NCBI GenBank assembly: GCA_963763015.1
Contig: CAVXML010000004.1
Location: forward strand, 74,878 to 138,877
DNA length: 64,000 bases
Direction of reading: 5' to 3'
Source of the DNA: Fodinibacter sp963763015
GTDB taxonomy: Bacteria; Actinomycetota; Actinomycetes; Actinomycetales; Dermatophilaceae
Positions 28,069 through 37,129 of the stretch are shown one piece after another. The notes below the pieces were generated by a model. The model had not been told where the DNA came from, did not search any database, and was given only the letters and a program-made list of their open reading frames with translations. Within the stretch, counting starts at the first letter, position 1, and each line of letters starts with the position of its first letter. A program made the translations under genes and the position numbers.

Positions 28069-28971
28069 AACGACCCAGATCGGAGGCCCGTGGCTGACAG
28101 CCCCGACCCGACCAGCGAGGCGAACGTCCCGCTGGTGAGCGCACTGGTGCCCACCTACAACGCCGCGGCATTCGTGGAGGCGACGCTCGAGAGCCTCGCG
28201 AAGCAGACCTGGCCGCGTCTGGAGATCCTCATCGGGGACGACGCGTCGACCGACGGGACGATGGCGCTGCTGGAGTCCTTCGCCGCCGCCCACCACAACG
28301 TGCGCCTCCTGCGCCGAACCGAGAACCTCGGCTGGCTGCGGAACTCCAACGACCTCATGGAGCAGGCCGCCGGTGAGTTCCTCTTCTTCGCCTTCCACGA
28401 CGACACCGTGGCGCCGACGTACGTCGAGGAGCTCGCCACCGTCCTCGTGGAGCGGCCCGAGGTCCTCCTGGCCTACAGCGACATGACCGTCTCGGAGGTG
28501 GGCGGGCCCGGCGAGCTGCAGGTCTTCGACGACCTGACGACCACGAGCACGGCACTGCAGCGCGGCATCGTCATGGCGGGCCGGCGCAAGAACTGGTGGG
28601 TACCCAACCGGGGCCTCTTTCGCGCAAGCGCCTACCGCGCCGTCGGTGGCCTTCGCCCCAACGACGCCGGGGAGTACTCCGCCGACTGGACGTGGCTCCT
28701 CGCGCTGGCACTGCGAGGGCCCTTCGGGAGGGTGCCGAAGGTGCTGTGCGACAAGCACTACACAGCGAACAGCCTGAGCAAGACGTGGCCGCACGATGCC
28801 ACCCAGCAAGCGGCGCTTCGCAGGGCCGGACGCGAGGAGGTTCGGCGCAGCCCGCTCTCACGGCCTGCGAAGCTTGTGCTGTCCGCGCACCTGTCGGGGT
28901 GGCGCGGCTGGGTGCCGGCACCACTGCGTCATCTCGTGAGGGCGTCGGCGCAGCGTCTCGTGCGCGGCTGA
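28066..28971 (+). CDS. Glycosyltransferase family 2
   Basis: 301 aa GT-A enzyme. VSALVPTYNAAAFVEATLES opens the nucleotide-sugar fold, GDDAST and HDDT are the acidic metal/nucleotide motifs, and WTWLLALALRGPFGRVPKVLC closes the catalytic domain. No membrane segment. It probably acts with the two preceding genes in assembling a surface glycan. GTG 28066 is chosen from several repeated GTGs, and the next in-frame candidate is 24 bp downstream. The stop is 17 bp from the convergent SMP-30 gene. Confidence 0.85.
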   Translation: MNDPDRRPVADSPDPTSEANVPLVSALVPTYNAAAFVEATLESLAKQTWPRLEILIGDDASTDGTMALLESFAAAHHNVRLLRRTENLGWLRNSNDLMEQAAGEFLFFAFHDDTVAPTYVEELATVLVERPEVLLAYSDMTVSEVGGPGELQVFDDLTTTSTALQRGIVMAGRRKNWWVPNRGLFRASAYRAVGGLRPNDAGEYSADWTWLLALALRGPFGRVPKVLCDKHYTANSLSKTWPHDATQQAALRRAGREEVRRSPLSRPAKLVLSAHLSGWRGWVPAPLRHLVRASAQRLVRG

Positions 28972-28988
28972 CCGGCTGACCGGCCGCC

Positions 28989-29924
28989 CTAGTCAGCTGG
29001 CCCGCGAGGCACCTCCCCGACGGCGATCGCCGGCTGGATGAGGCTGCCGAGCCACACCCTGCCCTGGTGCTCCCGGACACCCGTGGCCAGGTGCCAGTCG
29101 GTCGGGTCGAACTCGAGGTCGTGCACGGTGTTGCCGACCGAGTCCAACGCCAGGACCCGGGCCGTGTGCTTCGGCTCCGGCTTGAGCCGCTCGGGCGCCC
29201 GACGAACGAGACCACGCACGGCTCGCGGGCTGCGTTGGAGCAGGCCGAGCGCCTTGTCGGACGGTGAGGCGATGGTCACCCAGACCAGCCCGTCACTGCC
29301 CAGCGCGATGTTGTCCGGGTGACCGGGAAGGTCGGGGGCGAACATCGAGGACTCCCCCGGCTCCCCGTCCACGAGCTCGACCCTGCGTATCGTCCCGGTG
29401 CCCGTCTCCGCGACGAGCACGGCATCTGCCTCCACGGTGAGCGCCACCCCGTTGGCGAAGGCGAGCCCGTCGAGGATCGTGTCGACGCGACCCTCGGGGG
29501 TGCGGCGGAGCAGCCGACCCGTCCGAGTGTGCTCGATGACGTCGTTCTTCCACTCCTCGACCGGCCACACCGTGCTGCTGTCCGAGAACCAGATCGTGCC
29601 GTCGGGTCCCACGGCCGCGTTGTTCGGGCACCTCAGGCGGATGCCGTCCACCTCCGTGAGCAGCGTCTCCAGGTCTCCGGTGGCCGGATCCAGGGCCAGG
29701 AGCCCGCGGTGGGCGTCGCAGACGAGGATCCGGCCGTCGGGCAGCAGCTCGAGGCCGAGCGGGCGACCACCGGTCGCGGTCACGGTGGTCGTGGACCCGG
29801 CGTCGGGGTCGTGGACGTGGATCGCACCGTCCTCCGTGCCGGTCCACACCCGGCCGTCGGCGGCGACGAGCACGTCCTCCGCTCCGGGTCCGGGGACCGG
29901 GATGACGGTGAGGGGAAGCGGCAT
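28989..29924 (-). CDS. SMP-30/gluconolactonase/strictosidine-synthase-like beta-propeller protein
   Basis: 311 aa. Propeller repeats include GPGAEDVLVAADGRVWTG, RCPNNAAVGPDGTIWFSDSS and LPGHPDNIALGSDGLVWV, the pattern of the strictosidine-synthase-like SMP-30 branch. The family includes lactonases and other hydrolases, and the substrate cannot be deduced. No signal peptide. ATG 29924 lies 6 nt after TACGGT (29931-29936), so it is probably leaderless and is divergent from the SOS-controlled HNH gene. Confidence 0.85.
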   Translation of the reverse strand: MPLPLTVIPVPGPGAEDVLVAADGRVWTGTEDGAIHVHDPDAGSTTTVTATGGRPLGLELLPDGRILVCDAHRGLLALDPATGDLETLLTEVDGIRLRCPNNAAVGPDGTIWFSDSSTVWPVEEWKNDVIEHTRTGRLLRRTPEGRVDTILDGLAFANGVALTVEADAVLVAETGTGTIRRVELVDGEPGESSMFAPDLPGHPDNIALGSDGLVWVTIASPSDKALGLLQRSPRAVRGLVRRAPERLKPEPKHTARVLALDSVGNTVHDLEFDPTDWHLATGVREHQGRVWLGSLIQPAIAVGEVPRGPAD

Positions 29925-29930
29925 GCGCCC

Positions 29931-29936
29931 ACCGTA
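29931..29936 (-). promoter_or_regulatory. -10 box TACGGT, SMP-30 gene
   Basis: Minus-strand TACGGT lies 6 nt before ATG 29924. Confidence 0.4.
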
Positions 29937-30020
29937 GGACGCGCTGGCCTCGCCGGAGCGGGCAGGCGGCATCCCGATGCCGCGAACGCCGCGCGGCGGC
30001 GCGATATCTCCTGTGGATCG

Positions 30021-30049
30021 TTGTATTCGAACTCGTGTTCGACTACACT
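30021..30049 (+). promoter_or_regulatory. Promoter with embedded LexA/SOS box
   Basis: -35 TTGTAT (30021-30026) and -10 TACACT (30044-30049) are 17 bp apart. The spacer holds a perfect palindrome TCGAAC-TCGT-GTTCGA (30027-30042), matching the mycobacterial/Gram-positive SOS box. LexA bound there would block the promoter. The -10 is 6 nt before ATG 30056. Confidence 0.8.
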
Positions 30050-30055
30050 GAGCAT

Positions 30056-31565
30056 ATGCCGCAGTCACGCCCTCCGCGAGCGCCTTGCGGCGATGGCCGC
30101 CGAGGTGATCGAGGTCGGTGAGCTGCTCGCCGCGGAGGCAGCGGGAATGGACGCCGAGGAGCTCTTCGAGGTCGTGGGGGTCCTCCAAGGCGTGACCAAC
30201 TCCGTCGAGGGCGCCCAGCTCGTTGCCGCCGCTCATGCGGCGTCGCACGAGACGCGGCTGACGGACCGTGGTCCGGTGGAGGTGCATCACGAGCTGGGGT
30301 TCGTCGACCCGATGGCCTCGACGGAGGTGTCGCTGGCCACCGGTATCGGCCAGTGGGCGGCCGCGCGGAGGGTGAACCTGGCCGCGGCGCTGGCCCAGCG
30401 GTTCCCGCGCATGCTGCACGAGGTCATCGAGGGTCGGCTGGCCGCCACGACGGTGTCGAAGGTCGTCTCGACCTGCGACGGTCTGACCCTCGACGCGTGT
30501 GCCGACGTGGAGAGCCTCCTCGTGGACCGGCTGGCCGGCCTCGACCCGGCGCGGGTCACCACGGTCACCCGCCGGGTGGCGACCCGCGTCGCTGCCGAAC
30601 AGGTGAGGGCCGCCCAGTCGAGGAACCGTCGTGACCGGTGCGTGCAGGTCTCCCCCGGCCCGGACGGCACCACGATCTGGTGGGCTCAGCTGCCCGCCGG
30701 GCGCTCTGCCGCCGCGTGGGCCGCGATCTCCGTTCTCGGTGACGAGTACGCGGAGAAGGACCCCTCGCTGACCACCGATCAGGGCCGCGCCGAAGCCTTC
30801 CTCGACCTGCTCCTGACCAACGTCAGCGTGAGCGCGAAGGTGACCGTCGGCATACCCGTCATCACCTCCGACCTGCGGGCCCCAGAGTGCGGCGCCTTGG
30901 CGCCCAGATCGGAGCACGGCGCAGCGACCGGCACCGAGGGTCCCGCCGACACGGATGCTGCTGCCGACACCGCGGTCCCTGCCCCCACCGCGGGCACGGC
31001 GGACGTGCCCGCGGTCGGCGGGCTGGGCCTCGGGTCCGACTTCTCGGTCTCGTCGGCACTGTCCGGGTGCGAGATCCCGGGCATCGGCTTCATCGACGCC
31101 GACACCGTCGAGACCCTGCTGACCAGCGTGCCGCTCGAGGTCGGCCGTGCACTCCTGGACTCCCGAACCGGCACCCTCGTCGAGACCACCAGCACCGCCT
31201 ACCGACCCCCGCAGGGCGTCACCGACTTCGTCACCACCCGTGACGGGACCTGCCGGATGTGGGGCTGTCCACGTCCCGCCACCGCCTGCGACGTCGACCA
31301 CGCGCGCCCCTGGCCGGCTGGGAGCACCACGCCCACCAACCTCGCGGGGCTCTGCCGGCGGCACCACCGCCTCAAACAGCGGCGTCGGTGGACCTACCAG
31401 CTCGACAGCGACGGCACCGCAACGTGGGTGTCTCCGTCCGGCAGGAAGCGCGTCACCCTGCCCGACCACGCCGTCTGGCCGGTACCCGAGCCCGGGTCGC
31501 ACCCCCCGCCGACAGCGCGCAGCCAACCACCACCCCGGTCTCCGGTCGAGATCCCGCCGTTCTAG
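30056..31565 (+). CDS. DUF222/13E12-type HNH endonuclease, SOS-regulated (frameshift near start)
   Basis: About 500 aa. The N-terminal DUF222 domain runs from LRERLAAMAAEV to about residue 270. A variable Ala/Thr-rich linker follows, and the C-terminal HNH zinc-type domain carries CRMWGC, CDVDHARPW and LCRRHHRLKQ. The family is the mycobacterial REP13E12 group, several members of which are LexA-controlled. Promoter geometry favours leaderless ATG 30056, but that frame needs one base removed near 30064 to join the main frame. Without correction the first usable start is ATG 30093. The function in DNA damage is unknown. Its TAG stop shares CTAG with the convergent gene. Confidence 0.85.
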
Positions 31566-32092
31566 CCCCGCAACCAGAACGTGGTGGCCAAGAGGCACAA
31601 CGGCGCAGCCAGCATGAGCAGCGCCGCACCCATCATGAGATCCCGACGCATTGCGCCGTCACCCCACGGAGGGGCAACGGCGAGCACCAGCGCCGCCGGC
31701 GCGACCGCCGCGATGACGAGGTGCCGCGGAGCAGGCGCGTGCGCATGGCCCACGAAGCCCACCGCGACCGGCAGGAGCAGCGCTACAACAGCAAGTGTCC
31801 AGTACAGGGGGCGCCGCTCACGCTCGGCCGGTTGCCGGGACAACCACACGATGGCCGCTGTCACGACCGAGCCGAGCGTCGCAACGACCACGGCACCCGT
31901 CCAGCCCTCGAACAGGCCGATGACGACGACGGTCGTCGCGATGGTCCCTCCGAGCAGCACCAGGCCCAGCAGCGATGGAACCGGGTGCGCAGGCACCCCG
32001 TCTCCGCCGGTCAACCCCCACGCGAGCAGCATCCCGGCGATGACGCCGATGACGGCCACCTCGGCGGCCAACGTCACCAGTGCGGCGACCAT
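31562..32092 (-). CDS. Multi-pass membrane protein of unknown function
   Basis: 176 aa, almost entirely hydrophobic, with about six predicted membrane spans separated by short polar turns (SRQPAERERR, HAHAPAPRH, PPWGDGAMRR). No recognised motif. Length and composition resemble unassigned actinobacterial integral membrane proteins. ATG 32092 has no obvious ribosome binding site. Its TAG overlaps the HNH stop within CTAG. Confidence 0.65.
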   Translation of the reverse strand: MVAALVTLAAEVAVIGVIAGMLLAWGLTGGDGVPAHPVPSLLGLVLLGGTIATTVVVIGLFEGWTGAVVVATLGSVVTAAIVWLSRQPAERERRPLYWTLAVVALLLPVAVGFVGHAHAPAPRHLVIAAVAPAALVLAVAPPWGDGAMRRDLMMGAALLMLAAPLCLLATTFWLRG

Positions 32093-32147
32093 CGGGAGTC
32101 AGGAGGCGGCGCCACGGCTCCGGCTTCGGGAAGCACCACGGCCTGGA

Positions 32148-32624
32148 CTACACAGCGACGGCGGCGCGGACCTGGTCGATCATCGCCTGCTCGCGGTCGC
32201 TGACCTGCTGGGCGTGGAAGCCCATGAAGCCCCCGTCCTTGGCGGCATCCGCGGCCGCCTGGGCCGCCGTGAGCAGCCATGCGCCGAAGGCCGTGGCTTC
32301 CTCGGCCGACGCCTTGGCCGCCACGAGCGAGGTCACGGCGCGCAGCTCCTCGACCACGGCCTCGCCCGGGGTCGGCCCCGTCGGCTTGAAGCCCTTGAGG
32401 GGGTTGTCGCGCTGCTGGGCCATCCCCTGGATCTCGAGAGCGACTTCGCTGAGCAGCTGCTCACGGCTCGGGGGGTTGGTGGCGTTCTTCAGCGTCGCCA
32501 TCGACTCCTTGGCGGTCTCGATCGGGCCGCCCGGATCCGCAAGCGAGATCGCGAGTCCCGCCACGAGCGGCGCGCGCCGCACGCGTACCCACTCGTCCTC
32601 GGTGAAGTCGTTCTTGGTCGTCAT
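32148..32624 (-). CDS. Conserved-looking soluble protein of unknown function
   Basis: 158 aa with no membrane segment or signal. It starts MTTKNDFTEDEWVRVRRAP, is rich in Ala and acidic helices, and contains LADPGGPIETAKE and a FGAWLLTAAQAAADAAKDGG helix. ATG 32624 is preceded by GGAAGGA at 7 nt. I do not recognise the family. The helical, Ala-rich sequence without catalytic motifs suggests a small structural or regulatory protein, but that is speculative. Confidence 0.7.
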   Translation of the reverse strand: MTTKNDFTEDEWVRVRRAPLVAGLAISLADPGGPIETAKESMATLKNATNPPSREQLLSEVALEIQGMAQQRDNPLKGFKPTGPTPGEAVVEELRAVTSLVAAKASAEEATAFGAWLLTAAQAAADAAKDGGFMGFHAQQVSDREQAMIDQVRAAVAV

Positions 32625-32743
32625 GGCATTCCTTCCGGGTGGGGTCGGGGACGTTGCTGCTCCGGTCACTCTGCCTGCCGACCGGGCTTCTCGGGGGGAT
32701 CGTGACCAGCGGCACCAGTGCCGGCATCCGTCAGCCCGCTGGG

Positions 32744-32749
32744 TAGTGT
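32744..32749 (+). promoter_or_regulatory. -10 box TAGTGT, enoyl-CoA hydratase operon
   Basis: TAGTGT lies 6 nt before GTG 32756. Likely leaderless start of the four-gene run to 35203. Confidence 0.45.
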
Positions 32750-32755
32750 CGAGGA

Positions 32756-33487
32756 GTGCCCATCCACCTCGAGCTCACCGATCGCGTCGCCACCGTCACG
32801 ATCGACCGAACCCACCGGCGCAATGCCCTGGGCCTCGAGGCGCTCGACGACCTCCATGCCGCCGTGGTCGCGGCCACGCAGCGTTCGGCCCGAGCGGTGG
32901 TGCTGACCGGCGCCGGCGGCCACTTCTGCGCCGGGGCCGACCTCACCGAGCTCGAGGACGTCTCGTTCACGTCACGGCTGGCCGAGGTGCTCGAGCACCT
33001 CGCCGGGCTGCCACTGCCGACCGTCGCGGCCATCGACGGCTCGTGCATGGGCCTCGGGATGCAGCTCGCGATTGCGTGCGACGTCCGGGTCGTCGGGCCC
33101 ACCGCGAGGTTCTCGGTGCCGGTCGCCAAGCTCGGCCTGATGGTCGACCACTGGACCCTCGACCGCATCTCGCGCCTGTGGGGAGAGGGCGCAGCCCGGC
33201 TGATGGTGCTGACCGGTGCCGTCCTCGACACCGACGACGCGTGGCGGCTCGGCTTCGCCCAGGTGCTGGGCGCCCTCACCGACGCGCAGGCGCTGGCGGG
33301 TCGTGCGGTGACCCTGGCGCCGCTCAGCCAGGCCGGCTCCAAGGTCGGCTTCGACGCCCACCACGACAACGACGCCGAGGTCGCCCGGTACGAGGCGGCA
33401 TTCGCCCGCGCCTGGGCCAGCCAGGACCTCGCCGAGGGGCGCAGGGCCTTCGCGGAGCGGCGCACGCCCGCCTTCCAGGGGCACTGA
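32756..33487 (+). CDS. Enoyl-CoA hydratase/isomerase family protein
   Basis: 243 aa crotonase fold. RNALGLEALDDLHAAV, the oxyanion-hole segment GGHFCAGADLTEL and IDGSCMGLGMQLAIACDVRV are the signature regions. Typical catalytic Glu positions are not both obvious (ARFSVPVAKLGLM), so the exact reaction (hydration, isomerisation or other) is open. The stop overlaps the ATG of the GNAT gene, the first of three tight couplings in this operon. Confidence 0.88.
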   Translation: MPIHLELTDRVATVTIDRTHRRNALGLEALDDLHAAVVAATQRSARAVVLTGAGGHFCAGADLTELEDVSFTSRLAEVLEHLAGLPLPTVAAIDGSCMGLGMQLAIACDVRVVGPTARFSVPVAKLGLMVDHWTLDRISRLWGEGAARLMVLTGAVLDTDDAWRLGFAQVLGALTDAQALAGRAVTLAPLSQAGSKVGFDAHHDNDAEVARYEAAFARAWASQDLAEGRRAFAERRTPAFQGH

Positions 33488-34116
33488 TGACCTCGCCGCG
33501 ACCTCCGCACGACCACGCCGGCGGCCTGGAGCACCCCCACAGCCACGGCCAGGGCGACGGCTCGACGCCGCTCGCCGACGCGAGCGTGAGGCCGGCCCGG
33601 CCGAACGATGCCCCGGCGGTGGGCATGGTCCAGGCGGCGGTGTTCCGTCAGATGTATGCCGGACGCGTCCCCGACGACGTGGTCGCACTCTTCGAGGCCG
33701 AGGCCTTCGCCCGCTCCTGGCGGGCGAGCCTCTCGGCCCCGCCGGCGGGGGTGCACCGTCTCCTCGTGGCCTGTGCCGGTGACCAGGTGACCGGGATGGC
33801 GGCGATCGGGCCCTCGCAGGACCGCGACGCCGGCGGCTCGTGGGGCGAGGTGACACTGCTCGCGGTGCACCCGGACGCGCGTCGGCAGGGCCACGGCTCC
33901 CGCCTCCTCAACGCCGGCGTGGACCTCCTGCGGGATGCCGGCGCGGAGGTCGTCACGTGCTGGCTCCTCTCCGACGACGAGGCAGGACGAGCCTTCCTGA
34001 CCGCTTCCGGCTTCGGCCCGGACGGCGCCTTCCGCGACCGCGTGGTCTCCCCCTCCGGCGAGACGCTGCGTGAGGTCCGGCTCCTCGCAGCGCTCGTGGA
34101 GGACCCTACGGGGTGA
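33487..34116 (+). CDS. GNAT family N-acetyltransferase
   Basis: 209 aa. A His-rich N-terminal tail (HDHAGG, HPHSHGQ) precedes a GNAT domain with the acetyl-CoA loop VHPDARRQGHGSRLL (R/Q-x-x-G-x-G/S) and AFLTASGFGPDG. Substrate unknown. ATG 33487 shares bases with the upstream TGA, and its own stop overlaps the azlC GTG. Confidence 0.88.
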   Translation: MTSPRPPHDHAGGLEHPHSHGQGDGSTPLADASVRPARPNDAPAVGMVQAAVFRQMYAGRVPDDVVALFEAEAFARSWRASLSAPPAGVHRLLVACAGDQVTGMAAIGPSQDRDAGGSWGEVTLLAVHPDARRQGHGSRLLNAGVDLLRDAGAEVVTCWLLSDDEAGRAFLTASGFGPDGAFRDRVVSPSGETLREVRLLAALVEDPTG

Positions 34117-34892
34117 GCGCCCCGGACGAATCGGGCGGCGAAGCCCCCGTCGACCCACCGCTGCCCGCGGCCCGGCGCCGCACGGTGGTGCGCCACTCGT
34201 GGTCGGTCGGCGTGGCGACGGGCACCTACGGGGTGTCCTTCGGCGCGCTGGCGGTCGCCGCGGGACTCGACGTCTGGCAGGCCCAGGCGCTGTCGCTCCT
34301 GATGTTCACCGGGGCGTCGCAGTTCGCCATGGTGAGCATCCTTGCGGCGGGCGGTCTCCCCGCCGCACCGGCAGCCATCGCCACAGCGGCGCTGCTGGGC
34401 GTGCGGAACGGCCTCTACGGCTTGCAGACCTCACTCCTGCTCAGGGTCACCGGCCCTCGTCGGCTCGTCGCCGCCCACCTCACGATCGACGAGTCAACGG
34501 CGGCGGGCATCGCCCAGCCCGAGCCGCCCGCCCAGCGGCTCGCGTTCTGGCACACCGGCATCGCGGTCTTCGTTCTGTGGAACGCCTCGACGCTGGCCGG
34601 TTCACTCCTCGGCAGGGCCATCGGTGACCCACGTCGACTGGGCCTCGACGCCGCAGCGGCAGCCGCGTTCGTCGCCCTGCTGTGGCCCCGGCTGCGCAGC
34701 CGCGACGCCGCCGCCACCGCCGCCCTGGCCATACTCGTCGCCGTGCTCAGCGCCCCGCTGGTGCCTGCCGGCATCCCGGTCCTTCTCGCAGCCGCCGCGG
34801 CCGTCGTCGTGGGCCTTCGACGTCACGGACGGCACGAGCGACCCCTCGAGGGCGACGATGGCACCCTGCCCGGATCGGACCCGACGCCATGA
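34113..34892 (+). CDS. azlC: AzlC family branched-chain amino acid exporter, large subunit
   Basis: 259 aa integral membrane protein. VGVATGTYGVSFGALAVAAGL and LLMFTGASQFAMVSILAAGG are typical AzlC N-terminal motifs, followed by about seven spans. With AzlD (coupled by ATGA 4-nt overlap) it forms the two-component AzlCD-type exporter of branched-chain or related amino acids. The C-terminal 20 residues are polar. GTG start at 34113 overlaps the GNAT stop. Confidence 0.9.
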   Translation: MSAPDESGGEAPVDPPLPAARRRTVVRHSWSVGVATGTYGVSFGALAVAAGLDVWQAQALSLLMFTGASQFAMVSILAAGGLPAAPAAIATAALLGVRNGLYGLQTSLLLRVTGPRRLVAAHLTIDESTAAGIAQPEPPAQRLAFWHTGIAVFVLWNASTLAGSLLGRAIGDPRRLGLDAAAAAAFVALLWPRLRSRDAAATAALAILVAVLSAPLVPAGIPVLLAAAAAVVVGLRRHGRHERPLEGDDGTLPGSDPTP

Positions 34893-35203
34893 GCCTGTGG
34901 CTCGCCCTGGTCGTGGCCTGCATCGCCTGCTACCTCCTGAAGCTGGCCGGCTACCTCGTTCCGGAGCGCGTGGTGTCGGGCGAGCGGAGCTCACGGATCA
35001 CCACCCTCCTCCCCGTCGCCCTGCTGTCCGCGCTGGTCGTGGTCCAGACCGTGGTGGCTCCGGGAGGCGCCCTCGTCGTCGACGCACGGCTCGCCGCCGT
35101 CGGCGTGGCCGTCGCCCTCCTCCTGGTGCGGGCCAACTTCCTCGTCGTGGTGATCGCAGCAGCCGCCGTCGCGGCGCTGCTGCGGGCAGCCGGGTCGGCC
35201 TAG
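34889..35203 (+). CDS. azlD: AzlD family transport protein, small subunit
   Basis: 104 aa, four hydrophobic spans with YLLKLAGYLVPERVV and ITTLLPVALLSALVVVQT, the AzlD pattern. ATG 34889 overlaps the azlC TGA. The TAG stop shares CTAG with the stop of the convergent GH130 gene. Confidence 0.9.
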   Translation: MSLWLALVVACIACYLLKLAGYLVPERVVSGERSSRITTLLPVALLSALVVVQTVVAPGGALVVDARLAAVGVAVALLLVRANFLVVVIAAAAVAALLRAAGSA

Positions 35204-36150
35204 TCGCTCCGGGCCAGGACGTCGAGCACCTCGCTCAACGACGACTCGGCCAGGGCGACCACGGAGTCCGCGGCCCCGTAGTAGAGGCGCAACGAGTCCG
35301 TGAACGGGTCGTGGAGCCACCCGCAGGGGAACACGACGCCCGGCACGTCGCCCTGCAGCTCGTACGGCGTCACCGGCCCGAGGAACCACTCGGAGGGCCG
35401 CTTGATGACCTTCAGGGGGTCGTCGAGGTCCAGCAGGGCCAGGCCTACCCGGTAGAGCTCCCCGGCCACGGTGTGGCGCACCCCGTGGTAGGCCACGAGC
35501 CAGCCCGCAGCGGTCTCGATCGGTGGTGGTCCCATGCCGATCCGCAGGCTGTCCCACCGCCCGGACCGGGCACGGAAGACCGGCTCGGGCGCGAGCCAGC
35601 TGGTCAGGTCGGCGGACCGCGACATCCAGACGTCCGCGTGGCTGCCGACGACGGTGCGGGGGCGGTGGAACAGGATGAAGTGCTCACCGACCCGCCGGGG
35701 CAGGAGAACGGCGTTCTTGTCGTCGGGGGGACAGACGACGCCGATCCGCTCCACGGTCCGGAAGTCGGTGGTGCTCGCCAGCGCGACAGCCGGCCCGGTC
35801 GGCCCGTAGGCCGTGTAGGCGATGACCCACACCCCGAGCTCGTCGACCCGCGTGACGCGCGGGTCCTCCACCCCCCACACCTCTGCAGGGTGCTCCTCCG
35901 TGGGGTAGATCAACGGCTCCGGGTCGATGGACCAGCCGTTCAGGCCGTCGTTGGAGCGAGCGACGCTGAGGTGGCTCCGGCCCTGGAAGTCCTCGACCCG
36001 GCACACGAGCACCGTCTGGTCGCCGTCGTAGGCGGCGGCCGGGTTGAACACCGCGTTGACGGGGTAGGGCCAGTCGTCAGCCGTGAGCAACGGGTTCATG
36101 ACCGCCCTGCGGAAGACCCTCTGCTCACCCGGTCGCCACGACTCTGGCAT
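35200..36150 (-). CDS. Glycoside hydrolase family 130 protein (beta-mannoside phosphorylase-like)
   Basis: 316 aa five-bladed propeller. VFNPAAAYDGDQTVLVCRVED, WGVEDPRVTRVD, LFHRP and GPPPIETAAGWLVAYHGVR are the GH130 landmarks for substrate and phosphate binding. GH130 enzymes phosphorolyse or hydrolyse beta-mannosides (often beta-1,4- or beta-1,2-linked). ATG 36150 overlaps the 3' end of the upstream GT4 gene by 26 bp. It is the third gene of the GT-fusion/GT4/GH130 operon, so it may trim or recycle the glycan that the two transferases make. Confidence 0.85.
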   Translation of the reverse strand: MPESWRPGEQRVFRRAVMNPLLTADDWPYPVNAVFNPAAAYDGDQTVLVCRVEDFQGRSHLSVARSNDGLNGWSIDPEPLIYPTEEHPAEVWGVEDPRVTRVDELGVWVIAYTAYGPTGPAVALASTTDFRTVERIGVVCPPDDKNAVLLPRRVGEHFILFHRPRTVVGSHADVWMSRSADLTSWLAPEPVFRARSGRWDSLRIGMGPPPIETAAGWLVAYHGVRHTVAGELYRVGLALLDLDDPLKVIKRPSEWFLGPVTPYELQGDVPGVVFPCGWLHDPFTDSLRLYYGAADSVVALAESSLSEVLDVLARSD

Positions 36151-37129
36151 ACACGTCAAGGTAGTCACTGACCATCCGGTCCGCGCTGAACCTGGCGACG
36201 GCGTGTTCCCGGCACCGTGTCCGGTCCATGGTGGCGGCGGCATCCACCGCACGAACGGCCGCGTCGGCATCCGGCACGAGGCATCCGGTGACCCCCTCGT
36301 CGACGACCTCGGGCATCGACCCCCGCCGGTAGGCCACGACCGGCGTGCCGCACACCATCGACTCCACCACGGAGAGCCCGAACGGCTCGTCGAACGCGAT
36401 CGGGTGGAGGAAGGCCGCGGCCTCACCAAGCACCCGGGCCCGCTCCCCCGGACCGACGGGGCCGAGGTACATCACCTGGTTCCCGTCCACATGAGGGGCG
36501 ACCTCCTCGTCGAAGTACCGCTGGTCGTGCACGATCCCGCACAGGACGAGGCGCCGCCCGGCCCGGCGCGCGATGGCGATCGCCTCGGCCGTCCCCTTGT
36601 CGGGGTGGATCCGTCCCAGCGACACGAGGTCCACTCCTCCGGGGCCGGGAGGAAGCAGGGCGACATCGACGCCGTGGTGCACGGTGGCGGCGTAGTCGAG
36701 TCCCGGCGCGCGGTCGGAGTCCGAGATCGAGACGAAGGCCGACGCGGCCCGCCGGTAGGCCGGGAGGATGCCCGGCGCCGAGAAGCCGTGGATCGTCGTG
36801 ACGAGGGGTGCCGAGAACGACGAGGCGAAGCACAGCGGGAGCCAGTCGAGGTGGTTGTGGACCAGGTCGAAGTCCCCGGAACGGGCCAGGACGTGCCCGA
36901 CGTGGAGCGCCTCCCACACGCGCCCGTCCATGGTGGGGTCCTCGGCGTAGCCGTGCGGCACGACCGCGTCGAGGGTGGCGCGGGTCAGGGAGTCGGCCGT
37001 CGCGAAGAGAGTGACGTCGACCCCGCGGTCCGCGAGGCCGTCCGCCAGGAGGCCGGTCACCTGCTCCCAGGGGCCGTAGTGCTCCGGCGGAGTGCGCCAC
37101 GTGATCGGTCCGAGGATGCCGACCCTCAC
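36125..37129 (-). CDS. Glycosyltransferase family 4
   Basis: 334 aa GT-B enzyme. The N-terminal GPITWRTPPEHYGPWEQV region contacts acceptor. The C-terminal donor site has FDEPFGLSVVESMVCGTPVV (E-x7-E retaining motif) and RRGSMPEVV. GTG 37129 overlaps the stop of the upstream GT (GTGA). It belongs to the GDP/UDP-sugar retaining family. The GH130 partner makes a mannosyl transfer plausible but unproven. Confidence 0.87.
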   Translation of the reverse strand: MRVGILGPITWRTPPEHYGPWEQVTGLLADGLADRGVDVTLFATADSLTRATLDAVVPHGYAEDPTMDGRVWEALHVGHVLARSGDFDLVHNHLDWLPLCFASSFSAPLVTTIHGFSAPGILPAYRRAASAFVSISDSDRAPGLDYAATVHHGVDVALLPPGPGGVDLVSLGRIHPDKGTAEAIAIARRAGRRLVLCGIVHDQRYFDEEVAPHVDGNQVMYLGPVGPGERARVLGEAAAFLHPIAFDEPFGLSVVESMVCGTPVVAYRRGSMPEVVDEGVTGCLVPDADAAVRAVDAAATMDRTRCREHAVARFSADRMVSDYLDVYARVVATG

